Source: Lucifuga dentata (lineage: Eukaryota > Chordata > Actinopteri > Ophidiiformes > Bythitidae). Taken from it: a stretch of DNA of 64,000 nt. The notes below the pieces were generated by a model. It saw only the letters and a list, made by a program, of their open reading frames with translations. It was not told where the DNA came from and did not search any database. The stretch covers positions 62,001 through 126,000 of the forward strand of contig VXCM01000495.1 of the NCBI GenBank assembly GCA_014773175.1. Direction: 5' to 3'. Both the position numbers and the translations under genes were made by a program. This document shows, piece by piece, positions 49,601-60,411 of the stretch. Numbering within the stretch: position 1 is the stretch's first letter; every line of letters begins with the position of its first letter.

Positions 49601-52600
49601 AGTTTACACTCTGCATACCAGAGGTTCAAGGTAGCAATGTGTAATCAGGCATAATCACCCTTCAGAATGAGAACTTTTGCTTCGTATACTTTAAATTCAA
49701 TTAAACTCTAAAGCAGTACTCTCACTTCTAATGGGCTATTCACATTGTGGTATTAATATTTTTAATTAAGTAAAGGATATGAATACTGCCACTGCTGCTT
49801 TCACATCAGATGGGTTGTAGTCATTGTGCAAGTAGGTAAGTGTGCTCTGAAAATAGGCTGGGTTGAATTTTTGGTAAGTGCTTGGCATTGCATAGCCAGG
49901 GGCACCCACGTGACCCTGCATCAGTCCATGTAGTGGTCTGGAGGAGGTGGAGGAGGAGGCGAAGGAGCTAAGAATAACCAGAACAGAGCTTCTGTTGAGC
50001 ACAGCCGAGGGGAAAAAGCTCCAGGATCCCACCCCCTCCAATCAGCCATTCAACCCTGCAATCCAGCCCTCAATTTGGACACTAAAGCAATCAATATTAT
50101 AACAAAATGCTGTCAGTTCTCCAGACAGGAAGTGGCTTTGTCACAATGGGACCCTGAAATAGGTCAGGCCATCCTGTCTCCAACCCTTGTGGTTTCCCTT
50201 CCTCCACCCAGCTCCCATCCTTCTCTGGCCTCCAGATCTGCACATTAAATCTTCTTTGCTAGGTGATGAATGAAGATGAGATTAAATATACTGAAGAAGA
50301 GCAAACAGCAGATTGATATCAAACAATCTGCTGATTACCGAGGATCACTTGAAGCTAGCATCCAGGCTGCTCTACAGCTGTTCTCATTTGTATGCTGGCA
50401 CTGGGACTAGAGCACAGTGACACCGCTGCTTCACTCAGTGGATAATTCACTGTTCCAGTGGGCCGCCATCTGTATGTTTTGTTGGTGTGTCCCAGCTGGC
50501 GGGCTGTCTGGGTTCAGTAAGGGAACATTGGCTGTATTTTAGGGGTCATTACCTGGGCTCTGTATTGGCTCTCTGCTCAGCATCACACCTGCTCGTTCTG
50601 CATACAGGCCACCATGCTGCTCTGGCTCAGTCCACCCTCCAAAACACAACCCTCTGGGGCATCTCTGCTCAGCTGCATCCTTCTCAGCCATTTGGCTCAC
50701 GCAGCAGCAAAACCACACTTACTGGAATAATGGAGATGTGAATATTTTCTTTGAGATGTTTTAGAACTACAATAATGTTCCTTGTAGAGCATTTGTGCAC
50801 CATGTGAATCTAGTTAGCAAATGTGGTAGCTCATGAAATAAAGAGGTAACGGAGGTATTCTGTGATTTTGGGCTAGTAAACACCACCTCAGCCATTCCTC
50901 TGGATGCCCTGTCAGCATGTCACCAGCCAGAAACCACCAGAACTCCAGCTTGCTCAGCACAATCGAAACATTTATTATGTTTTTTACACTCCTCCTTAAC
51001 TGCACTGCAGCATGTCAGATAAATGATCCCAGACTAATCCTGCACACTAAAAGGCACATGCAGTTTCAATCTGCCCAGAATCAGGTTAGAAACTTGTTTG
51101 TTGTATTGTGCTATATTTTGTATTATACTGTATATTGGAGTAAATGTAAACTGATGATGAACTCGATGATATGTGCACCACAAGTGGCTTTTTAATGATG
51201 TTAGTTTCATTGATCACTCCCTATAAGCAGGATGGACACAGTAGCATTGTGTGTCATGTTATCACCTACTTAGCTTCACTGCTCCCCATGGTGGAAATAA
51301 GGGTCAACTCAACAAGCACATCAGGGACCTCTACGGCCCACTTAGGAGATGGTTTCCATGGCTACAGGCCTTGGGCACTGTGTGCATCCATTACGAGAAG
51401 CATGTTCAGTGAGACAGGGCAGTGGGGGTTTGAGTCTGGAGGTTCAGCAGGAGCAGCTGCCCCATGAACCAGCTTCCACTCACTGTGGAAACACATGTGG
51501 AAGGCTGACAGATAGCTGGGCTGTCACTAAGCTCAGCCACACTGGTTGGAGCAGCGCTGCTCTGGAGAAGCAACAGCCATGATCCCCAGCCCTCAGATAA
51601 GATTTGAGGGTTTGAAAACCAGGGTTGATATTGATTATACTGTATTGTAGCTATGGTCAGGTATTTTGTGTCATTATTAATTTCTTTTAAATGTTGCTCC
51701 TTTGTGCTCCTTTACTTATCAAAAACCTACAAGCATTAAAAACCCACAAGCATGCATGCTTTAACCCATTAACTACAAATCCTGTATTGACCATTCTTCA
51801 AAGCATCCAGGCAGCTTTTGCTCTCAGTTCATTTTACACCAGCAGTATATGCAGTCCATTAGTAAATATTCAGTTTGTGTGTTGCCAAAATCTTATTGTC
51901 ATGTGGATAATGTAGTTGCGTGCACTCTGCAAGAGTTTGAAAAATATCCTTGATGGTGCATTCAAGGACACCTTGACATGCGAAGTTTTGAGAGTTAACA
52001 TTGCATTGATGAGCTATGATGTTGGAAACTGTAACACAGAAGAGTAGTAAAGTGAGCATTGGTACTATCAGTTTTGTCATTTATTTCAAATGCTTCAACA
52101 GGGACAGTTTCAACACAGTTCCTGTTCATATTACTATCATAAAGATATATAATAATGACTAATCACAGTCCAACATTTCATAAAATGCTCATTAAATGTG
52201 TATCTATGCTGCTTTTTATATATCATGCAGCAAAAGAAACACAGGAAATGAAAGAAATATGACAGTTCAAGAGCAGTCTGGCAGGCTGCTGGTCCTGCTG
52301 AAATGTGTGAGGGCAGCAAGCCTCCTTGAAAGACCAAGTTAAGCTCTTTATCATTACATATTAAAAGGGCAGATTCAAAAATGACATCAGCAATGGAAAC
52401 AGTCTCACTGCAAGATTATATCCTTGGGTGTGGTTGGCTGAGTGTTGTTGAGTAGGAGATCAGATTAGGTGACAGAAACGAACATCCACATGTGGATTAA
52501 TTTTATTGACTATACAGGTAATGGATGTTTCCACTCTGCATGAGCTTTAGGCAGATATTTCCTCTCTGGAGTATTTTCCCCATTCCATTTAACTAGAGAT

Positions 52601-52736
52601 GGTGAATAAAGGCTGTAGGGGTGGAGAGGAATATGAGAGCACGTGCCATCCCTCGTCTCCTGAGCCGCCTGCTGCAGCCCAGCCAAGCAGGCTAATGCAT
52701 CCAAGGCCAGGCAATGATGGCATGGAGGGAGGAAGG

Positions 52737-52772
<36 letters not shown>

Positions 52773-55700
52773 AATATGCCACAGATGCTGCATGCCATAG
52801 ATGCTCACGTCACAGAATTGTTGGGTAGCACTGTAATTCACTACACCATCTCCTCTCATTCAAACACAGAAAGTGTGTGTGAGAGAAAAAGTAAACAGGG
52901 ATGAGGTAGGAAGCTCACAGAAAGTGCTCAGAGGCAGTATATAGATACAGTATAAAACCTCCAGGTCCCATTGGGTGGTGGAAAGCAGATGAGAGCAGGA
53001 TGAGCAGCAATACTGAGATTAACATATCAAGGCGGTGAAGGATGACAAACGTCATCCTCCGACCATATAGAGCTGTATATAATCCACACACTCCTTACGA
53101 ACATCAAAGAAAGACATGGTAATATTTTATAAGTTTATATCATGTTGAACGTAAAATCTGAATATGCACAACAACTTATAACTACAGCCATCAGGTAAAT
53201 GTAGTTTCCCTTTCATATGTCATAAAGTATCATTGTTTTCAAACTGGACTCACAATCACTACTTAAGTAATTTTTTGTATTTAGTCACTTTCCAGCCCTG
53301 GCTGAAGCCTCTAAGGACTTTTTTTAGGGGATATATCAGCCAGCTGCAGGCCACTGAGTAAATGACACCTCTCCCATGGGTGCAGGTACCAGATGTTGTA
53401 TCGGTGTGGGTGTTGACAATGGATGGGGGAATTTTGGATTTGGGATGATCCAAACAGCCATGTTTCCCTCACTACGGATCATTCTCGTCTGTCACTTTGT
53501 TTTGACAGAATGGCGTCTCACTCACTTAGCACTCCCTCGGCAGCACACCCAAACCGTCGCCTGGTGCTGTGCAAACATGTCTGGTTTAGATTCCACAAAA
53601 CTCCATCTGCCATTCACAGATTTCTGAGCCGACCTCATGCTTTATAAGGACGTGGAAGTTCTTTTCAGTCATAACACATTACCACGCATATGCTAACAGC
53701 TACTCTTTTTTTTGATTTTCAGGGCAAATATTGATGAAGTGGAGACAGAGGTTGTGGAGATTGAGGCAAAACTAGATAAGGTAAGACATTTGGAGATACT
53801 TTATGCTATTGTGTCTGCCAATGTGATCTTCTGTCATTCTTCAGAATGGACATTGTAATCTCTTTCAGTCCGGTCGAACGTTTCAGCTGAGATTTGTTGA
53901 AACGTGACGTGGCAGCAGAGTAAGCTGGAATTTACTGACAATATTAGAATGCATCACACTGTCTTTCAAAGCAACCAGTTGCCCTGTAATGAGGCGGCCA
54001 GATGTTGTAATGCTCATGTCAGAAGTCCATCTGTTCCTTTTGACATTGAATTATAGTATGTGTCAGTGAGAATCAGGATTAGTCATGCAGGCTGTTCTTC
54101 TTTTCTGCTATCTACAGTTCATTTTCCAATCTTGCTCAGGACCTCCATCATCATACTGTGTTTGACCTTATGTACAACAACGTACCATATACTGTACAAT
54201 CTAGATTTGGCAATATGCAGTCCTGGGTTAGATCACTGGTTTTCTGAACTCTATATGAGAAACTTTAATCCATTTGCAGAGTTGAAAAATTTGATTACAT
54301 AAGTGGGAAAGATCAAAAGAAGGAACTTATTCCATCATCGATTTATAATTTCTTTGATTTTCTGCTCTGGATATCCAAAGCTCTATGCACCAGAAATGAT
54401 TTCCTCATCAGTGTTAACCTTTTAAGGAATTAATATTCTTCCTCGGTGACATTAATGTTTCTTAAAGGTATATCAATCTGTTTTTCTCATGTAGATTAGG
54501 TGCTTTAATCATTTTGTTTGCTCAACCACAGTTTTAGGAAGGTCTAGATACATGTTATGAATGTTAAATACTTAAGAGGGACTCCACAAATTTTAATAAT
54601 CAAATTCAGTTTATTGATCTTATGGAGCACTATTCCAACATGTGAAAACAACTGTTAAATGATTTTCTGACTGTGGAGGAAGATGTCCAGAACCTTGGAA
54701 AGTGAATCTTGACATCACAAGGTTACTTCATGTCAGTGATGAACACTAGAAGACTAATGCCCCAAAAAGCTGTTAAAAAGTGCTCCTAAAACTATGAAAC
54801 ATATGTAACTCCACTAACTACTAAATTATATTCAACCTTTTTGTCTTTAGCATCAACAGGAAGTAACCCTTGTGATGTCATCAGGGTCAGTTTCCCTGAG
54901 TTTGCACATCTCCCGCTTATTTCACAACAAGTATTAATGCAGTTGTTTTCACATGCTGAATAGTGCTCCCCATAACCAATAAACTGAATTTGATGTATGA
55001 AATCAGTGTAGTCCACCTTTAAAAATTTTACCTTCAACGCTGACATTAATGTTCACATAAGCATTGATAGCAGTAAATCATTTTGTACCAAAGCTGGACA
55101 TGCAAATGTCTTATTCCATGTCTTTTTTTCTTTGTTGGGATTCCCATTTCTGTTCACAATATTCCTCGGCCTCAGCGTGTTTTCTCAGCTCTACATGGCT
55201 CCTTCTGTGGATTAAACTAAAGGACAAATAGCTTAGTTTCTTATCTGGTTAACAGATGGGAGGAAATGAGACTTAACTTGAAAAGAAGTGTCTTTGGAAA
55301 CAAAAACCTGGCTATTGAACACAGGGTGAAGAAATCAAGTTTCCTCTCACGGAAGTAGAAACCAAACAATGGCTGTTGGTGCCGCAGGCTTCATGGCAGA
55401 TATCACAAATTTTGCTGACAGTCTCAGGAAAATGTACACTGTAATGTGTGTGTCTGTGATATGTTATATACTTTAAAAAGGTCATGTGGTGGGATGTAAG
55501 TCTGACACACAGCATATAAACTGAATTAACAGTGTCTGGATAACATTAAGCTTCTGTAGCATTTGTGTGTTGGGTGCCATGCAGATATCGCCGGATAGCA
55601 TGTGGAACCCACCTGAGAATGCACCCACTCCTGCTTATAACCACAGGTGATAACAGAAGCCTGACAACAAACATGTAACTGTGTGACACACACGTGTTGA

Positions 55701-56173
55701 AAGCATAAACGTGGAGATTTGCTGACTTGAAACAGAAACTTAAGAATTGCGGTTAAGCGTATGGTGTTGAATCAAACAAGCCCTATTGATATAATGTGAT
55801 AATAAACTCAGTGACACTAATTTGATGTGTGTGGTGAAAGCCTCAAACATAAGCTGTGATACTTTGCTTCATCACTTCTCTCGCTCTCTTTTCTTCACAG
55901 CTGGTGAAGCTATGCAGTGGGATGATAGAAGCAGGGAAGGCATATGTCAGCGCCAACAAGCTCTTTGTCAATGGGATCCGGGATCTGTCTCAGCAGTGCA
56001 AAAAGGATGAGATGATCTCGGTGGGCTTCCAATTCATTTCATCTGCCTCTGTTTGAAACATTATAGTCTGGTTGTAATCTTATGGTTTTCTTAATTTTCT
56101 GTCATTTAGTGCATGATGCAGTTTTTTTTTCTGGAAAGGGGAATTTCCTCATCTCTGCCTTAAACCGCAGAAT

Positions 56174-56208
<35 letters not shown>

Positions 56209-56729
56209 TGAGTAAACCTAATTACTAATGGATTTGTAAGTGAAGATCACATCAGGCCTGGAAACTTTTGGCCACACTCACAGCTCCAGCGTCTCCTCAG
56301 CTTTGGACTAGCATCATTACCGCTAACATGAAGCACTATTAAAAGCCTTCTTGGCTTCAACTTGATGACTAATGAGTTTCTTATTAGAGTCTTGTTCATA
56401 TTTGTAGTCTCCATCGTAAAAAACTGAATCAGACCTACAATTAAAGTTCCCCTTTCTCCCTTCTAAGCTACAAAAGTGACCTGTTTTTACTTAATTTTAG
56501 CATTTTGGATGTTTGCATCCAGAACTCAAATGAATAAACTAGAAAATCTGTGACAGCATTTATTTACTATGTTATTCTGAGTAGCAGTTGTAAGAATATT
56601 TCCTCATCTAGGGTATTGTCTGGTTAAACAATCCTGCAATACTCCTCAAATTATTATGTGTTATTTTCTTTGCAGGAGTGTCTGGAAAAGTGTGGAGAGA
56701 GCCTCCAGGAAATCATCAACTACCACATG
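31281..56729 (+). CDS. acap3: acap3, first four coding exons (partial; runs off right edge)
   Basis: ArfGAP with coiled-coil, ankyrin repeat and PH domains 3, a GTPase-activating protein for Arf6 acting in membrane traffic and neurite growth. Exons 31281-31327, 53723-53780, 55901-56020 and 56676-56729 join in frame to 93 codons, the start of the N-terminal BAR domain. The start MTVDFEECIKDSPRF is shared by ACAP2/ACAP3, but IDEVET.VVEIEAKLDK, LVKLCSGM.EAGKAYVS and EIINYHM fit ACAP3. Its location with cptp and ints11 also matches the human ACAP3 neighbourhood. The third exon uses donor gtgggc, a weak but GT site. The PH, ArfGAP and ankyrin exons lie outside. Intron 1 spans about 22.4 kb; the intron after exon 4 exceeds 7.2 kb. 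Confidence 0.93.
34014..34379. mobile_element. Fold-back DNA transposon (MITE-like), copy 2
   Basis: Left end aaaggaccatactgg; right end catatggtctttt is its inverse. The two halves pair for roughly 150 bp (gtttaaacccaataaata opposite tatttattgggatcaaat; gttttcctgttactt opposite aagtaacatgaaaac). Same family as the copies at 17124 and 63507. Confidence 0.75.
38263..38301. repeat. CT microsatellite
   Basis: Uninterrupted run of CT units within acap3 intron 1. Confidence 0.85.
40859..41115 (+). mobile_element. tRNA-derived SINE-like element
   Basis: Opens with an A-box-like ttggcacagtggtt and has a B-box-like ggtttgaattt about 50 bases later, then a body ending in gcggaggacaaattttccc...aataaagtgta. 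This tail is one I recall from abundant teleost short retroposons. Diverged and without coding capacity. Confidence 0.5.
41120..41660 (+). mobile_element. Fragment of a teleost non-LTR retrotransposon-type repeat
   Basis: The 3' part, from about 41560, reads aacttgttcataactttttgagatatcctgctaacaa in segments and ends acctccttggcggaggtaat, a tail found at many loci in fish genomes. No open reading frame remains. Family name not assigned. Confidence 0.45.
44797..44929. repeat. Exact 66-bp duplication across a single N
   Basis: 44797-44862 and 44864-44929 are identical (starting gtttgtacctctggg, ending cctccagggg), with N at 44863. Best read as an unmerged contig overlap. Confidence 0.85.
45090..45540. 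mobile_element. Dispersed teleost repeat fragment
   Basis: Contains gatgaaatttggtagaaggg, ggaagaccccattacatttt and, farther on, cttggcagaggtatgcacta, phrases recalled from an abundant non-coding fish repeat. No coding potential. Confidence 0.4.
46264..46790. mobile_element. Dispersed repeat copy interrupted by a TTTC microsatellite
   Basis: Shares the stretch around gctgaatcagcatca with a ddx25 intron (6757-6780), and its right part (ctggatcaggatctgcttca) resembles the same fish repeat class as 45090-45540. The TTTC run at 46583-46655 sits inside it. Confidence 0.4.
46583..46655. repeat. TTTC tetranucleotide microsatellite
   Basis: About 18 near-perfect TTTC units. Confidence 0.9.
52742..52770. 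repeat. GA microsatellite
   Basis: Uninterrupted GA units within acap3 intron 1. Confidence 0.85.
53781..55900. other. acap3 intron 2
   Basis: 2.1-kb intron without recognised exons. Its main content is an inverted pair of one repeat at 54578-55020. Confidence 0.7.
54578..55020. repeat. Inverted pair of a dispersed repeat
   Basis: Left copy about 54578-54745, right copy about 54850-55020 in opposite orientation. Reversing the right copy gives ggacta, caaattcagtttattgg, gagcactattcagcatgtga and tgacatcacaagggttactt, in the same order as the left copy. Divergence is about 15-25% by eye. It is either two insertions of one element or one long-armed fold-back element. Confidence 0.7.
56175..56206. 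repeat. TG microsatellite
   Basis: About 16 TG units in acap3 intron 3. Confidence 0.9.
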
Positions 56730-59700
56730 GTAAGGCCGCCTGTTCTCCATGCCGTCCCCATATGCTTCACATGGAGCAAGCTGTGTCAGTAAAGATCGGC
56801 GCTGTGATATCATCCCATCTTGAAATGCTGACATTAGCTAGCATTTAAGTTTTGCTATGGTGCTGTGTTCCCTTTAGTACAACACCAAAGGTCAGACTGA
56901 GCAGCATTTGAAATTATTCCACATGGATTGTTTCTTTTTCACACTTCATTAAATCTGTCTTTGTCTGTCAGCGTAGTCCGGTGACTGGATTTATAGTGTG
57001 ACCAGCAGTACTGATCAGAGCTTTATCGCATTGCAAATAGTCATTACGTTTACATGCAAGTTAAACTTTTACTGCAACCTGATTAAGGCAATAAGGCCTG
57101 ATTAAGACCTGATTAAGGCCATTTTTTCTCAAATGTCATGTAAATGCCATAATAAGATTGAAATCTGCATAAATCGATGTATTCCAATTGAAATTAGTAA
57201 TATAGATGGGCACAGCAAACCCCATTTGTGGAATTTTCTGTTTTCAAAAGTTGTTTGATGTTATTCCCTGTTCCGTATTCCAACTAATCAAATTCCAGAG
57301 AACTGCATAAATAACAGTCAGCAATATTCTTCCTGTTGCCTTGCCGCCATCACTTGACATTAAACAGAGCTGTGTGTTTTTACTGCTGCATCGTTTCCCC
57401 TCCCTGTCTTTATGGCCCCCCGCCCCCGTCCTGGCCCACCAAGGCCCTTTGAAGTCCATTAGCTTGAACCTTGCATGCTTGATGATCCCTTGAAGAGCCG
57501 AGTGTGTGTGGATCACATTCCTTTCCGATGCACCAACAAAGATCATTGCAAATAAACCCCTCCTTCCACCCTCCTCCCAGCCCACCTACTGTTGATACAA
57601 AGGTCGGCACTACAAATGGAGGGTTAATGGCTCAGGTCAGTGAGGCAAGCATAGATTAGCTTTATTTGTGGGACACAATAACACTGTATAACCTTGACAT
57701 GTTATGGAGGGTGTAGCTGTACAGTACATGGCCTGTATGTGCTGTAAGCTCTTTGATAAATGTGTATGTGTGTGTGTGTGTGGNGGGGAGTGATAGATTG
57801 ACCTGAGTGGATTTTCTGAGCAAGTCAATGGAGTGACGTCAATGTGCTGCAGGTCGTTGACAGTAATGTGTCATGGGTGAGTGCTTCAGCACCAAAAGGC
57901 TGATTGAAGGCATACAGACAAGCAGGCAGAGCAACAGGCATATATGGCGCATGATTTCATCAAGGACACTCATCAGTCAGTATGTTTACATGCACACTGT
58001 ACTCCGATTCTTTGTCTGTACTGCGATTAAGCCAAAACTTTGCATAATTATACATTGATGGAATTAATAGGATTCTGCACTTTGCCAAATATACATGTTG
58101 TGTTGTGTAATCAGAGTATGAGGGAGAGTCCGTCAGGTGAGGAAATGCTTGCAGAGATAGTTTACAATCACATAATCTAGGTCTATTATTTGGAGCACGT
58201 TTACTCTGAAAAATACTGATTTCAGTCTAATTATGGTCATGAAAAAAACTTAGCTTATGGGTCTATGGGACAGAATCTTATGAAATGTGGGATCTGTGGA
58301 TGTTTACATGACAGAAACAGACCCCCTGATTCACAGACTATATGTACAGAATACTTGTTCAATATAATCTAATCTGGTACCATTTAATTACTTGTAGGAT
58401 TGATGATTCTCTGTTTTTCTGGTTATGTATGCCATTCTTTAGCAAACATACTGTAAGAGAATCTGGCATGGCCTGGTACCAGCTGGACAGTCCACTGTAA
58501 ACTCAGCTGGGTTTCAGCCTCATGTTCCCCTTCTCCTCTCCAACTGGTCCAGCCAAAAGTCTGACTGGCACATTAATACTATCAAAGATTTTCTTTGTTA
58601 CACTGATGTGAAAGCAGAACATACCAGAACGCACTGTGAGTACTGTGTGATATTGAAGTGATAAGAAGAATTCCTCTGAGATCAGAGAAATGTTAATATC
58701 AGCAATGATGTAACCTTAAAGCAGATCACAGCGAGGAGCACAGCATGATCTGCTGCCATTAAAGGTTTTAACCGTGTAGCTGAATTAACTGAAGCAGCAA
58801 CATTTTCCGTTGACATCTTTTACGTAGTCGATTTTTAGTCTGGAAAGACATCGTGTACAGTTAACTGTTTCTGTCCTGTAGCTGAGGGACTCCAGCAGTG
58901 CTGCACTGAATAAGAAATGATGATGGATGTCCCTCTCTGTGCATGCTTTTCCATGCAGCTGCTATTGTGCTACCCAACACAGCATACACTCCAGAATATT
59001 AAATGGCCTCGTACAAATGGGACCGTTGAGTGCCAGCTGGCCTTGTCACAGGCATACTCTGATGCCTTTACAATGCATAACCCATAACACATACAAAAAC
59101 AGCACATATGCTTAAGCATAAAAAGCAGTCAGCTTAGACAAGAACGTGGTTCAAGAAAAGTAAAGAAGAGGACTTGGATGTTGCTTTCCTCCATTTCCTG
59201 ATAGCCTGGCTCTCTTGCTAGTCCAATATGACACGAGAGAACAAACAGTGTCTGTTTGTATGAGTGTCAAACACAAGCCAGGCGGAGCTCCTTGTACTTT
59301 AGCTCTAAGAATGCATGTCTTTTCACTTCCAAAGTTTTTAAAATAAAATGTTATTTCCCGTACAGAGAGGCATCAGCAGAATCAGATCAACATTTAACAG
59401 TCTGTATTTAATTCAAGCGTGAAACTCCATATGAATACTCAATAAATTATTGATTTGTGTTTGATTCTCTGAACATCCATTAGAAATGAGGGGAGACTCA
59501 AAGAGAATCAAAGAGAGAAACTAATGTGAGCTGCCGCATCTTAATGCACTAAAAACAGCATTATCTGGAGGTGCTGATGGAACTCTGAGTTAACTAGATG
59601 GAGAGAACGCACATATGGATGGAAGAAATTGACGTCTAATAATATAATGATCAGTTGCATATAATTCTCTGGATATTCATGCTGTGAACAAAGTATGCTG

Positions 59701-60136
59701 TACATACTGCATGAGTAAATTCCTGTGTGGGATGCCAATGCTGGTGTCTTGGTTAGATTTGGAAACTGGAAAAGAAAGCAAGACACAAGGAAAATAGTTC
59801 CATCTTGCACTACAATACAATATTTACATTCCTTACAGATTATAGCAGCATCCTATGCTGGCAAAAATATATGAATGTATAGTTTTGTTAAAAAAAACAT
59901 TTGTCTTACAAACAAAAGAAATAATCTAAAAAGTAATTTTGTTAAATTAAAATAATAGATTACATAATAAATGAGGTATATAAATATCTACTTTTTGTAT
60001 TCATTGTCACACAGCCTTTTTGTCTAAATACTCTAAAAATTACTCACCCTTTTGACTCAAAATAACTAGAATAATGTTGTCCAGATAATCAAGAGCTGGG
60101 CTTGTCTGTGACTGGAAGTTCACCAATTAAAAGTGC

Positions 60137-60411
60137 TAGAGTAGTGCTTCTCAAACTGTGGTACAAGTGCTACCGGTGGCACTTGGAATGCCCCCTGGTG
60201 GTATGGCAGAGAATCAAAACAATTGAAATCACCTGAAATTCTGATATTGCAGCAAATTATTCATGAAATAAAACGAGTTTCATTTGTCTGGAACTGGCTC
60301 AAATTTCAGAAAAAAGTAGAAATAGATGTTATCTATTTCTGGAAATAGATGTTATGGTTTGCTCAGAGGTGGTACTCAAAATGTTCAAAAATGTTGACAA
60401 TCACCGCTCTA
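60137..60411. mobile_element. hAT-like non-autonomous element
   Basis: Left end tagagtagtgcttctcaaac and right end gttgacaatcaccgctcta are imperfect inverses. The ttctcaaactgtgg start and a body of ggtggcactt, ggtggtatgg and ggtggtactc phrases are typical of Charlie/hAT-derived short elements. No 8-bp target duplication was identified. Confidence 0.5.

Larger units (their letters stand above)
31328..53722. other. acap3 intron 1 (about 22.4 kb)
   Basis: No coding exon was recognised on either strand. It contains a fold-back transposon copy (34014-34379), a CT run (38263-38301), N-marked poly-T and poly-C tracts (39067-39099, 40271-40281, 40607-40626), SINE- and LINE-like fragments (40859-41660, 45090-45540, 46264-46790), a 66-bp N-joined duplication (44797-44929), a TTTC run (46583-46655), another N-marked poly-T tract near 47010 and a GA run (52742-52770). 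Open frames up to 172 codons here look like chance. Confidence 0.7.

Noticed and set aside
31328..53722. miR-200/429-type microRNA, suggested by the human 1p36.33 neighbourhood
   Set aside because: Seed-containing mature sequences (taatactgcctgg, taacactgtctgg) were not seen on the plus strand read; chance taatactg occurrences lack the rest.
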